Source: an uncultured bacterium (lineage in GTDB: Bacteria > Cyanobacteriota > Vampirovibrionia > Gastranaerophilales > Gastranaerophilaceae). Taken from it: a stretch of DNA of 64,000 nt. The stretch covers positions 36,913 to 100,912 of the forward strand of contig CASDPF010000005.1 in the NCBI GenBank assembly GCA_949282215.1. The letters are read 5' to 3'. The notes under the pieces were generated by a model, which was given only the letters and a program-made list of their open reading frames with translations, was not told the origin of the DNA and searched no databases. Each line of letters begins with the position of its first letter. Within the stretch, counting starts at the first letter, position 1. Shown here piece by piece: positions 54,138 through 62,637 of this stretch. A program made the translations under genes and the position numbers.

Positions 54138-54210
54138 GCTCCCATCGTCTAGAGGCCTAGGACAACACCCTTTCACGGTGTAGACGGGGATTCGAATTCC
54201 CCTGGGAGTA
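54138..54210 (+). tRNA. tRNA-Glu (UUC)
   Basis: Cloverleaf: acceptor stem GCTCCCA/TGGGAGT (G-T closing pair), anticodon stem CACCC...GGGTG-type with loop CTTTCAC (anticodon TTC), T arm GGGGA-TTCGAAT-TCCCC, discriminator A. Unlike tRNA-Lys here, CCA follows in the DNA (54211-54213). Confidence 0.95.
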
Positions 54211-54222
54211 CCATTTTAGAAT

Positions 54223-54247
54223 AAGACGCCTTAACGGCGTCTTTTTT
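54223..54247 (+). terminator. Terminator after tRNA-Glu
   Basis: GACGCC and GGCGTC pair around TTAAC, with flanking AA/TT pairs and a T-run. Confidence 0.88.
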
Positions 54248-54331
54248 AGTGCTTTTATAATTCGTAACATTGGATTGAATATTTACTATTGATGTAGTAT
54301 AATGTTTCTGAATTAGTATGAGGTTAGGCGT

Positions 54332-54730
54332 ATGATTAGGAATGTCAGATTTGGAAATCTTTATTCAAACTTACTTCAACAAAATAATAATCAGCAAAAG
54401 CAAGAGTTAATTAACAGAAATTATAATGAAATCTATGCTCATGAACAAGCTCATAAATCCGCAGGAGGAGCTTTAGCCGGAGCTATAGTTATCGAAAAAA
54501 ATTCCGATGGGATTCCTGTAGGAGGTCATGTAGCTATAAAAATGCCTGTATTAAATCCGAATAACCCGCAAAAAACCATTGACGAAGCAAATATTGTAAT
54601 TCGTTCCGCCATGGCTCCGGGAGATCCATCGCCACAGGACTATAAAGTCGCAGCTAAAGCAAGAGAAATTAAAGCCCAAGCTCAAAGCATGCTTACGACA
54701 AGAGGTCGCAGACTTAATTTAATGGGTTAA
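54332..54730 (+). CDS. Putative metalloprotease of the SprA-related/CJM1_0395 type
   Basis: The 132-residue protein carries NEIYAHEQAHKSAGGALAGAIV with an HExxH zinc motif (HEQAH), then DGIPVGGHVAIKMP and a C-terminal IVIRSAMAPGDPSPQDYKVAAKAREIKAQAQ. These are the landmarks of the SprA-related family, whose function is unclear. AGGT precedes the ATG. Its 3' end overlaps the convergent membrane glycosyltransferase-like gene by 17 bases. Confidence 0.82.
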   Translation: MIRNVRFGNLYSNLLQQNNNQQKQELINRNYNEIYAHEQAHKSAGGALAGAIVIEKNSDGIPVGGHVAIKMPVLNPNNPQKTIDEANIVIRSAMAPGDPSPQDYKVAAKAREIKAQAQSMLTTRGRRLNLMG

Positions 54731-56900
54731 TCATCGGATTATTTTTATTCTCATAAAATTTAAACTTTATAACAGACAATTTTCCCTTTTCTCTGTAATC
54801 TACTGCAAATTCATTGTAGAATTTGTATCCATGCTTTTCAAAAAAATAATTCGTGAATCTGCATATTGCTTTATAAGGATAATATTTTGACGTATAAGTT
54901 ATAGGCATATCATTTAAATCAATATATGAGCAGACAATTCCATCTGTAATATAATCAAATCCCGAATTACGGCTGGCATATTTTTTTACGTTTGTAGAAA
55001 TTTGTATATCATCAATTGTCACTAGCAAATTATATTTATCAAAATTTATATTCTCGGCATTTTCTGCAAGTTCAAAATCAATATTATACCCGCTGAATTC
55101 CATCATTTTTATTATAAGCAGTGTATCTGAGGAATTGGAAAAATACAAAATTTTATTTCTTTTATCAATTAGTCTCAATTTATTTCTTATACCGCAAGCG
55201 ATATTAAATATCGGATAATTTCTCATAAGAGAAGGGTTTTTATGAATATCCTTAAAAAATCCCGAACAAGTTGCAATCTCACGAACTTGAGATACTGTTG
55301 CCCCTTCCTTAAAATAAGCAAAAATACGTGTTGCAGCTCTTGCCCAAAGGTGAGTAGAGACAAACAAAAGATTAAATACCGCAAAAAATACAATTATAAA
55401 TTTTAACGGATTATTCTGCTTACAATATGAATGTACCAATACAGGAGCACAAACAACACAAAAAGAAGTCAAAAACCTTATGCTATATGTCATATACTGT
55501 ATTTGATAAGACATCACAAAAATTGTAACAAACAAAATTAGAGCAAATAAAAATATAAAAATATCTTTTTTCTTTCTTGTTATCAAAGGTTTTATGAGCG
55601 AATAAAACAGAGATGGTAAATAAACCAAAAAACCTAAAATTCCCAATCCCATCAACGGTTCTAAAAGAGTATTATTTGACAATGACGAATCGGAAGAATT
55701 TAATCCGTCACGAGAAACAAACAATCCTAAAGAAGATAAAAGTGAATCTCTAATATTAATGATATGAACTCCTAATGTCTTACTCCAGGTAAATCCAGTA
55801 AAATCAAAAAACATAAAAATATACTTGATAAAATCAGCAGGCACAGACTTTAACCCGTGATGATTTTGATGAGCGGACAGAAGAGAGGGAGAACCTGCAA
55901 TATTTCCATAATCTGCTAAATTCAATATATAATTATATGCTCCGAATAAAATAAAATTTATAATTCCAAAAAGCAAAAATAACAAAAAAGGTTTAAAAAA
56001 TTCTTTCTTTTTATAATACACGCTCATCGCAATCATCCAAATTCCAACGCCCGGAATAAGCATAATTGATGGGGTTTTTGTACCTACAGCCAAAGCGTAT
56101 GCAAGAGCGGACATATAAATTGGGATTTTTTTACCGGATTTTAATGAATTCCAATATAAACAGATACTGGAAAGTACAAGACCAGATACAATTATATCTG
56201 TTTCAGTACCTGAAATTTGGACAATTACAGATGCAAAAGAAGCTGTGATAAAAATTACCCATAATTTTTTACGCAACGAAAAACCAATATTACTTAAAAT
56301 TCCATATAAAGCAAGCATGGACAAAATAAATCCTGAAAATGAAAAAATTCCAAACCAGACACATTTTTTCATAAAAAGCAAAATCCACGCATACAATATC
56401 TCAGAATTAATAGGCAAATCAAGACATCTGGCATCGGCAATATTAAAATGATTTAAATTGCCATTTGATATCCAAAATAAACTTCTTAAAACATGATATC
56501 CTTCCGCATCAGGATTAACAACAGGCATAAAGCTTATTAACCACAAGGACACCAAGCACATAAAAGCACAGCTTAAAAATAATACCAACAAATATTTATC
56601 TTTTAATAAGGTGTTGGAAAAAGTATTTAAAGGAGTCTTGAACTTAAATTCAAATAACGGTTTTCCTGACTTATACCAAAAAATAAACGACAAAAACAAT
56701 CCAATTAAATTTAAGCAAACTACGCCGACTGAGGATATTGCAGAAAACAATGACAGAATTTCAAAAGTTAGAACAACATTCGCAAAAGCAGTTAATAAAA
56801 AATATATAACAGCAATGCTAAATTTTCGATTTTCTAATACTGCCACTATAAAAAAGGATGTAAGTAATATAAAAATCAATGATATAAAAAATAACAGCAT
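54714..56900 (-). CDS. Large multi-pass membrane protein, GT-C glycosyltransferase-like (paralogue 1)
   Basis: The 728-residue protein has about 12-14 membrane segments followed by a ~180-residue soluble C-terminal part. NPDAEGYHVLRSLFWISNGNLNHFN in the first large loop gives the acidic residues expected of a GT-C active site (D-x-x-x-Y-H), and YILNLADYGNIAGSPSLLSAHQN is a second conserved block with the neighbour. GT-C enzymes use lipid-phosphate sugars on the outer face of the inner membrane. The substrate is unknown. GAGGAGAGG precedes the ATG. Confidence 0.7.
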   Translation of the reverse strand: MLLFFISLIFILLTSFFIVAVLENRKFSIAVIYFLLTAFANVVLTFEILSLFSAISSVGVVCLNLIGLFLSFIFWYKSGKPLFEFKFKTPLNTFSNTLLKDKYLLVLFLSCAFMCLVSLWLISFMPVVNPDAEGYHVLRSLFWISNGNLNHFNIADARCLDLPINSEILYAWILLFMKKCVWFGIFSFSGFILSMLALYGILSNIGFSLRKKLWVIFITASFASVIVQISGTETDIIVSGLVLSSICLYWNSLKSGKKIPIYMSALAYALAVGTKTPSIMLIPGVGIWMIAMSVYYKKKEFFKPFLLFLLFGIINFILFGAYNYILNLADYGNIAGSPSLLSAHQNHHGLKSVPADFIKYIFMFFDFTGFTWSKTLGVHIINIRDSLLSSLGLFVSRDGLNSSDSSLSNNTLLEPLMGLGILGFLVYLPSLFYSLIKPLITRKKKDIFIFLFALILFVTIFVMSYQIQYMTYSIRFLTSFCVVCAPVLVHSYCKQNNPLKFIIVFFAVFNLLFVSTHLWARAATRIFAYFKEGATVSQVREIATCSGFFKDIHKNPSLMRNYPIFNIACGIRNKLRLIDKRNKILYFSNSSDTLLIIKMMEFSGYNIDFELAENAENINFDKYNLLVTIDDIQISTNVKKYASRNSGFDYITDGIVCSYIDLNDMPITYTSKYYPYKAICRFTNYFFEKHGYKFYNEFAVDYREKGKLSVIKFKFYENKNNPMINPLN

Positions 56901-56956
56901 AACCTCTCCTCAGTAAATAATGATAACAAACCGCCGATAAGAATTCAAGTTTTCCG

Positions 56957-59080
56957 CTAATGCGGATTTTTTGTTTGTTCATAAACAAAATACATATATG
57001 AACTATTAAAATTATCAAATGATTCTGAATAGAACAAAATATCAAATAATTTAAAATTTCTGTGAGAGAAAAAATCATTCTGAATTTTGCAATATGAAAT
57101 ATATGGTTTCGATTTAACGTTATCTAAAACTAAAGCTCCTGTCACCGCATTATATTGACAATAAAACTCATCACCGCGATAAAATCCCGACTTAAGTTTG
57201 TTAATATTATGAAAAAGAGTAGATGATTGTTGGTTATTAAGTATAATTACATAATCATACTTATTAAAATCAATATTTTCAGCATTTTCAACCAAATCCA
57301 CATCGATATTATAACCGTCAAATTGGAGCAATTTTAAAATAAAAAGAGCTTCTCCTTCCTGCGGAAAATACAAAATTTTCTTATCTTTTCCAAGCCCTTT
57401 TACATAATCACGCATTTCACAGTATATATTTTTCCCAGAATTAAGCCCCCCGCACAATAAAACCTCATGGAATTCCCGCATAGAATAACCTCTGCGGGAA
57501 TATTTTAAAATATCAAAAATATTATTATGAGTAATATTTAACGGTACATACCATAATGAAACAAAAGCTGCTAATATAATCAAAAACTTATAGAATGATA
57601 AATTTCTGTTATATGAATAATAAAGTACAGGTGCGGATACAAGTGCAAACGTAACTATAAAACGAATATTAAATGACATATACACAACACTATAAGCCAT
57701 TATTATAAAAGAAATTAAAAATAATAAACTAAAGGAATTTACCAAAAATTTTTTATTAAAAGACTTTTTAAATAAACCGGCCGCAGCAATAGCCAAACAA
57801 GGCAAAAATGCTAAAATACCGACGATTCCCAAACCCGCTCTATCAGATATAATAAAAGGCCCGAAATGATTATTTGAATATCTGCCAATAAGAAATCCGT
57901 TACCAAAAAGTCCAAATAAATCTTTTTGTAAATTTCCAAAAAAGCCTGATAAATTAAGAAATTTATCATATTCAGGGAAATAAAATAACATAATAATATA
58001 ATTTATAATATTAAAAAAGAACCCTCTAAGCCCTGATATATTTTGATGAGAATAAGTTAAAGATGGAGTCGATATAAAACTTCCATAATTTAAGAAATTG
58101 AGAATATAATTATATGAAGCAAAAATCAAAAAATTAATACCCAAAAATAAAATAAACCTGCCAAAAATTTTCCAAAAAGATTTACCGACAGATTTGATAC
58201 CTACATAAATATACCAGACCACTAGAGCAGGAAGAATAAATAAAGCTGACGACTTAACTCCTATTGCAAGATCGAAAGCAAGAGCAGCCATAAACAAAAG
58301 GGAAACTTTCCTGATATTCCTTAAAGATAACAGCAGCAAATAAATTGAACTTAAAATCAATGCCGCTACCATAATATTTGTTTCATTGGAAGAAATATAA
58401 GTAATAACAGAAGTAAAAGAAGAAACAATAAAAATTACCCATAACTTTTTACGCAAAGATACGGTAAATTCACTCATAATTCCACACAATGCAGCTATAT
58501 AAAGGGAATAAGATACAAAGGAAAAACTCCGCAAGAACATATCTTTTTTTAAAAATAACAAAACCCATGTATAAAGAATTTCAGAATTTATAGGAAAAGA
58601 CAGAATTCTTGCATCCGAGACATTAAAATGATTAAAAGTTCCATTTTCAATCCAAAACAAAGGACGCACAGCATGATAAAATAAATCAGCAGCCTCATTA
58701 GACGGGGCAAATATTATAACCAGACTACTGACTAATAAAACTAAAAATAAACCTGATAATAAGAATATTAAAGAATTATCCAACTCCAATGAATTTTTAA
58801 ATCTTTCAAAAAACTCTCTAATATTAAACTTAATAATCGGATAACCTTTTAATAACCAAATTGCAAAAATAGTCGCAAATAATACTAAATTGACAATAAG
58901 AACACCGGATTGCGAAATCAAAGAAAATAAAGAAAGTAACTCAAATGTTAGTACAATATTTGCAAAAGCAGAAATCAAAAAATATATAATATTTTTTATA
59001 AGATTTTTTGACTCAAGAATATTTGCAAAACAAAAAGAAAATCCAAAAACCAAAAATAATGAAATTAAAAATAAAATCAC
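56957..59080 (-). CDS. Large multi-pass membrane protein, GT-C glycosyltransferase-like (paralogue 2)
   Basis: The 707-residue protein is a paralogue of the gene just downstream: both have a PxxxAxxxxxHxxRxLFWI-type loop (EAADLFYHAVRPLFWIENGTFNHFN here), SFPINSEILYTWVLLFLKKD, FSLRKKLWVIF-like and N-F-L-x-Y-G-S-F-I-x-x-P-S-L blocks, and the A-E-N-I-(D/N)-F-(D/N)-K-Y end domain. It starts at GTG. The two genes are 56 bases apart in one direction and probably arose by tandem duplication and then diverged. Confidence 0.7.
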   Translation of the reverse strand: MILFLISLFLVFGFSFCFANILESKNLIKNIIYFLISAFANIVLTFELLSLFSLISQSGVLIVNLVLFATIFAIWLLKGYPIIKFNIREFFERFKNSLELDNSLIFLLSGLFLVLLVSSLVIIFAPSNEAADLFYHAVRPLFWIENGTFNHFNVSDARILSFPINSEILYTWVLLFLKKDMFLRSFSFVSYSLYIAALCGIMSEFTVSLRKKLWVIFIVSSFTSVITYISSNETNIMVAALILSSIYLLLLSLRNIRKVSLLFMAALAFDLAIGVKSSALFILPALVVWYIYVGIKSVGKSFWKIFGRFILFLGINFLIFASYNYILNFLNYGSFISTPSLTYSHQNISGLRGFFFNIINYIIMLFYFPEYDKFLNLSGFFGNLQKDLFGLFGNGFLIGRYSNNHFGPFIISDRAGLGIVGILAFLPCLAIAAAGLFKKSFNKKFLVNSFSLLFLISFIIMAYSVVYMSFNIRFIVTFALVSAPVLYYSYNRNLSFYKFLIILAAFVSLWYVPLNITHNNIFDILKYSRRGYSMREFHEVLLCGGLNSGKNIYCEMRDYVKGLGKDKKILYFPQEGEALFILKLLQFDGYNIDVDLVENAENIDFNKYDYVIILNNQQSSTLFHNINKLKSGFYRGDEFYCQYNAVTGALVLDNVKSKPYISYCKIQNDFFSHRNFKLFDILFYSESFDNFNSSYMYFVYEQTKNPH

Positions 59081-59190
59081 ACACTACCACCGTTCTTAAA
59101 AAATTAATTATTACCGTTAAAATTAAATTTTTATCCCTGCACTTTACCTGAGTATTTTAACAAAGCAAGATAAGAAATGCAATAAAAGAC

Positions 59191-59357
59191 TTTACAATAA
59201 GAAAATTTCTGTATATAATAAACGAGCAATGATTACGAGTTATCAATACCGACGTATAGTAAGTAAAATAAAAGGGCTTGTTTAAAAATAAGACACTTAC
59301 TTTTTGTCGAAAAATAAAATCATAAACAAGACCTTTTGAAAAAAGGTCTTCTTTTTT
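59191..59357 (+). ncRNA. Candidate small RNA gene with promoter and terminator
   Basis: TTTACA (59191-59196), a 17-base spacer and TATAAT (59214-59219) predict a start near 59226. A perfect 10-bp hairpin AAGACCTTTT-GAA-AAAAGGTCTT (59328-59350) followed by six T would end a ~130-base RNA. Inside are CTTGTTTA and TAAACAAG, able to pair over a long range. Only an 18-codon ORF (ATG 59229) fits inside, without a ribosome-binding site. Confidence 0.5.
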
Positions 59358-59443
59358 ATTATTGTTAACAAAGGTAAAAAATAAGAATAAAAAGAGCAAT
59401 TAATATATTCAGGAACGTTAGAAAATAAGTGAAAGGTTAGAAA

Positions 59444-59527
59444 ATGACAAAAAGACTTCGACGAAACTCAATCATAAAGGCGAATGCCCCAATCGTCAAA
59501 TTAATGAATTTAATCTGGGGCTTGTAG
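59444..59527 (+). CDS. Possible 27-residue basic peptide in the leader of the next gene
   Basis: An ORF with AAGG upstream begins MTKRLRRNSIIKANAPIVK and ends at TAG 59527. It could be a leader peptide of the gene at 59583. The evidence is only a spaced AAGG and a sensible basic-then-hydrophobic composition. An imperfect hairpin with AGGAAT/ATTCCT arms lies just after it, directly before the next ribosome-binding site. Confidence 0.3.
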   Translation: MTKRLRRNSIIKANAPIVKLMNLIWGL

Positions 59528-59582
59528 TACACAGATTGAGAGGAATGCAAAAATTGTATTCCTATGGAGAAATAACAAAAAA

Positions 59583-60908
59583 ATGATTTCATCAGTAACA
59601 AGCTATTTATATTCAAAATTAGGGAGTAATTCCTCACTTTTACCCCTTATGGTTAAGGATATTGCAAACAGTGTAGGATTAACGGCAGGATCTTATATAA
59701 CAGGTAAAAATGTAGAGAGTCAAGACAGATTTATAGATGAATTCGGCACAGAGGGAATCTGGATAGGCGGAATTCCATTTTGCAAAGGAGTAACCAATTT
59801 CACAGCATATAAGCTTTTCGGTATTGACCCGAATTTTGACGTAAGAAACTTCAAAAACAGAGAAATTCTTGCAATGTCAATAGAAAAAGCACCGACCAAA
59901 GAAATAGCAGAGAGCATCAAAAAAGCTGTAGCTAACGAAAGACTTGTAAAAAATCTAGCATTAGGTAAATTTGCCTTTGCAACAGCAGGTGCAATCGCAG
60001 CATATACAGGGCTTACAAAATACAGACAAAACTACAGACTAAAAAAAGCAAAAGAAGAAATTGCAGAAAATAACAAACATAATAATGCAAGTTATAAAAA
60101 TTTCGGAAAATTAGAATTAAAAGCTGCATTTAAAGATGTACAAATGCAAAAAGGTAAAAATATCTCCTTTAATGGCGGACTTCAGGAATTTATGTTTAAT
60201 CCTGCAAAAAATATGATGCTTTTAGACGGGGCGATAACAGAAGAAAGACTAAGAAACTCCGAAAGCAAACAAGAATTTATAAACTATACAATCAAAGAAG
60301 CAGGGACATGGACATTTATGTACTTTGCCGGAGATATGATTAAAAATTATCTTGAGAAAAAAGCACTAAATAAAAAACAACCAACACCAATAGCTTTAGA
60401 TTCAAGAATTATAGAAAGCCCGCACTTAAAAGAAGCATTCAGACTTGGTACAATAAAACAAAGCCTTGACGATTATGCTAAAAAATGTCCTGAAACTGCT
60501 TCAGATGTTGATATTTATAAATTTATCCACGAAAATCCTGATAATTTTATAGTTAAAATGGGTAAAAAATCAAAACTGATAGCTACAATCAAAAGTAATG
60601 ATGATATTACAAATGCTAAAATTGATACAAGAGCTTACCTTGATATAAATGAGTTCAAGAAATTAAAAGATGACATCTCTATGTTATATGAAAAAGCACC
60701 AAAAGATAATGTAGATGATTATTTGAAAAAAGTAATTAAAACAAAAAGAATCTCCGTGATAAAGAATTTAGGAATTTGTATAGGAGCACTTGGAGTCGGA
60801 GTGCCACTGCTAATGATAGCAATGAGATACATTCTTCCAAACAATAAAGAATACAAAGTAATGGAAAGAGCTAAAAACGAGAGTAACAATACTATTGCGA
60901 CAGCATAA
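59583..60908 (+). CDS. Membrane protein of unknown function with an internal ISFNG motif
   Basis: The 441-residue protein has two hydrophobic segments (about 127-145, FAFATAGAIAAYTGL; about 392-414, NLGICIGALGVGVPLLMIAM) and otherwise helical, charged parts. The first ~125 residues (SYITGKNVESQDRFIDEFGTEGIWIGGIPFCKG) look well ordered. ISFNG at 194-198 resembles motifs near the N-termini of the proteins at 22148, 27999 and 41628. I recognise no family. GGAGAA precedes the ATG. Confidence 0.6.
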   Translation: MISSVTSYLYSKLGSNSSLLPLMVKDIANSVGLTAGSYITGKNVESQDRFIDEFGTEGIWIGGIPFCKGVTNFTAYKLFGIDPNFDVRNFKNREILAMSIEKAPTKEIAESIKKAVANERLVKNLALGKFAFATAGAIAAYTGLTKYRQNYRLKKAKEEIAENNKHNNASYKNFGKLELKAAFKDVQMQKGKNISFNGGLQEFMFNPAKNMMLLDGAITEERLRNSESKQEFINYTIKEAGTWTFMYFAGDMIKNYLEKKALNKKQPTPIALDSRIIESPHLKEAFRLGTIKQSLDDYAKKCPETASDVDIYKFIHENPDNFIVKMGKKSKLIATIKSNDDITNAKIDTRAYLDINEFKKLKDDISMLYEKAPKDNVDDYLKKVIKTKRISVIKNLGICIGALGVGVPLLMIAMRYILPNNKEYKVMERAKNESNNTIATA

Positions 60909-62058
60909 TTCCCTGAGAAGCGACGTAAGCAGTAGACCAGCAATTTTGCAGATTAAATCCTCCGCAAAAACCGTCAATATCAAGGACTTCACCACAGAAA
61001 AATAATCCTGAAAAAAGTTTTGATTCCATCGTCTTTGAATCCACTTCTTTCAAGTCAATACCTCCAGATGTAACAACTTCTCCATCAGGGCGAGTCCCTA
61101 ATGCAGTAAGTTCAAAGTTTCCTAATTTATCTATAATTTTATCTCTCAAAGTTCCATTGATTTTATGGCATTTTTCTTCAGGATTTATACCCAAACGAAT
61201 TAAAAGAAATTCAGCAAAAGACTTCGGCAAAAACTCTGAAATGAGATTTTTAACCGCCTTATGCGGATTTGCATTCAATAAAAGCTGCAAATCAAATTCA
61301 ATATCATTAAGAAAATCAATAAAGACGGTATAAGGAAATTTTTCTCTTGCCATAACCGATGAAATTTTATAAATAACAGGCCCTGTCACTCCGGTATGGG
61401 TAAACATAAAATCCCCCGTAAAAGTTTTACCCTTACATTTTGCTTTAACAGAACTTAAACTAACCCCGCTCAGCTCCAAAAAATCTTCTTTTGTTTTTAA
61501 CCCGCAAAGGGAAGGTCTTGGAGAAACTATACTATGCCCGAGATTTTCAGCTATAGAAAATCCGGAATGCCCGCCTGTTGAAATAACGACTTTGTCAAAC
61601 TTATGTGTATCATTTCCGCAAACAACACTAAAACCGCTTATATTTTCTTCAATCTTATCTACTCTCTGCTCTACTATTTTGACACATTTCAAGCTATCCA
61701 AAAGCTTATTTCTAACATCAACAGCACTGTTAGAATTTGGAAAAATCCTTAAATCTTCCTGCACATAGGTATCAACTCCAATACTTTCAAAGAAATCTAT
61801 AGTATCAGCAGTCCCAAATTTTGAAAAAACGGAATACAAGAATTTTTCACCGCGAGGATAATTAGAAGCTAATTCTCTAAAATCATATTCAGCATGAGCC
61901 AGATTACAACGACCGCCACCTGTAGGCAAAATTGTCGCTAATGGAGATTTTGCCTCAAATATAGTAACCTCAAAATCTTTTTGAAGAAAATATGCACAAA
62001 AACAACCTGCAGGACCACCGCCAACAATTGCAACTTTAGATTTCGACTCTCGTGCCAT
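60892..62058 (-). CDS. BaiN/HI0933-family FAD-dependent oxidoreductase
   Basis: The 388-residue flavoprotein starts with the FAD-binding KVAIVGGGPAGCFCAYFL, then PTGGGRCNLAHAE, the family's VVISTGGHSGFSIAE and a C-terminal LFFCGEVLDIDGFCGGFNLQNCWSTAYVA. Family members include BaiN (bile acid dehydroxylation branch) and RdsA; the native substrate here is unknown. It overlaps folK by 23 bases. Confidence 0.88.
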   Translation of the reverse strand: MARESKSKVAIVGGGPAGCFCAYFLQKDFEVTIFEAKSPLATILPTGGGRCNLAHAEYDFRELASNYPRGEKFLYSVFSKFGTADTIDFFESIGVDTYVQEDLRIFPNSNSAVDVRNKLLDSLKCVKIVEQRVDKIEENISGFSVVCGNDTHKFDKVVISTGGHSGFSIAENLGHSIVSPRPSLCGLKTKEDFLELSGVSLSSVKAKCKGKTFTGDFMFTHTGVTGPVIYKISSVMAREKFPYTVFIDFLNDIEFDLQLLLNANPHKAVKNLISEFLPKSFAEFLLIRLGINPEEKCHKINGTLRDKIIDKLGNFELTALGTRPDGEVVTSGGIDLKEVDSKTMESKLFSGLFFCGEVLDIDGFCGGFNLQNCWSTAYVASQGIMLSQ

Positions 62059-62542
62059 ATAAAAATACCATTTCAGGATTTTCTAAATCACTATGCAAAT
62101 CAGAAACAGACTTATGTAATACAGGATGAATAAAATCAGGATTCAACTCAAGCATAGGCACAAGAACAAACGCACGCAAGTGTAGAAACTTATGAGGAAT
62201 AACCAAATTTTCTTCATTAATAATATCTTTATTATAAAAAAGAATATCAATATCGATAGTCCTATCTTCATACTCTTTTTTATCAGAATGAGTTCTGCCA
62301 AGCTGCAGTTCAATCCGTTTACATTCTGTAAGCAAATCCTCAGGAGATAAAGAAGTTTTTATCTCCACAACCGCATTAACAAACCAAGTGTCTGAATTCA
62401 TATCCCAAGGCTCAGTTTCATAAAAAGCAGAAGTTCTTATAAGGCTGATATTTTCAGCAGCACCCAAAAGGCTTGTCGCCTGTTGAACATAGCCGATTCT
62501 ATCACCTTTATTAGACCCTAAACTTAAATAAACTATTGCCAT
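62036..62542 (-). CDS. folK: 2-amino-4-hydroxy-6-hydroxymethyldihydropteridine pyrophosphokinase
   Basis: HPPK transfers pyrophosphate from ATP in folate synthesis. The ~168-residue protein has AIVYLSLGSNKGDR, SAFYETEPWDMNSDTWFVNAVVEI and the signature DRTIDIDILFYNKDIINEENLVIPHKFLHLRAFVLVPM. I start at the ATG at 62542; a GTG lies two codons upstream. It is the first gene of a two-gene overlap with the BaiN-like flavoprotein. Confidence 0.94.
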   Translation of the reverse strand: MAIVYLSLGSNKGDRIGYVQQATSLLGAAENISLIRTSAFYETEPWDMNSDTWFVNAVVEIKTSLSPEDLLTECKRIELQLGRTHSDKKEYEDRTIDIDILFYNKDIINEENLVIPHKFLHLRAFVLVPMLELNPDFIHPVLHKSVSDLHSDLENPEMVFLYGTRVEI

Positions 62543-62609
62543 ATCCACATTTTATAAATTTTTATAACTAAAGTCAACAAATATATAATATTATAATAAA
62601 TATTTTACC

Positions 62610-62631
62610 CGATTTTAATTTTGTGTATAAT
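62610..62631 (+). promoter_or_regulatory. Promoter for a leaderless waaA transcript
   Basis: A perfect TATAAT (62626-62631) ends six bases before the ATG at 62638, with a weak -35 (TTTACC) upstream. Transcription would begin at or next to the start codon, so the mRNA has no leader or Shine-Dalgarno sequence. Confidence 0.5.
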
Positions 62632-62637
62632 GAACTT

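Noticed and set aside
59229..59285. 18-residue peptide gene inside the sRNA candidate
   Set aside because: No ribosome-binding site and no recognisable composition; it may be a chance ORF.
59157..59399. 80-residue hydrophobic ORF on the minus strand
   Set aside because: Composition follows AT-rich sequence, no ribosome-binding site, and it covers the promoter and terminator of the candidate sRNA on the other strand.
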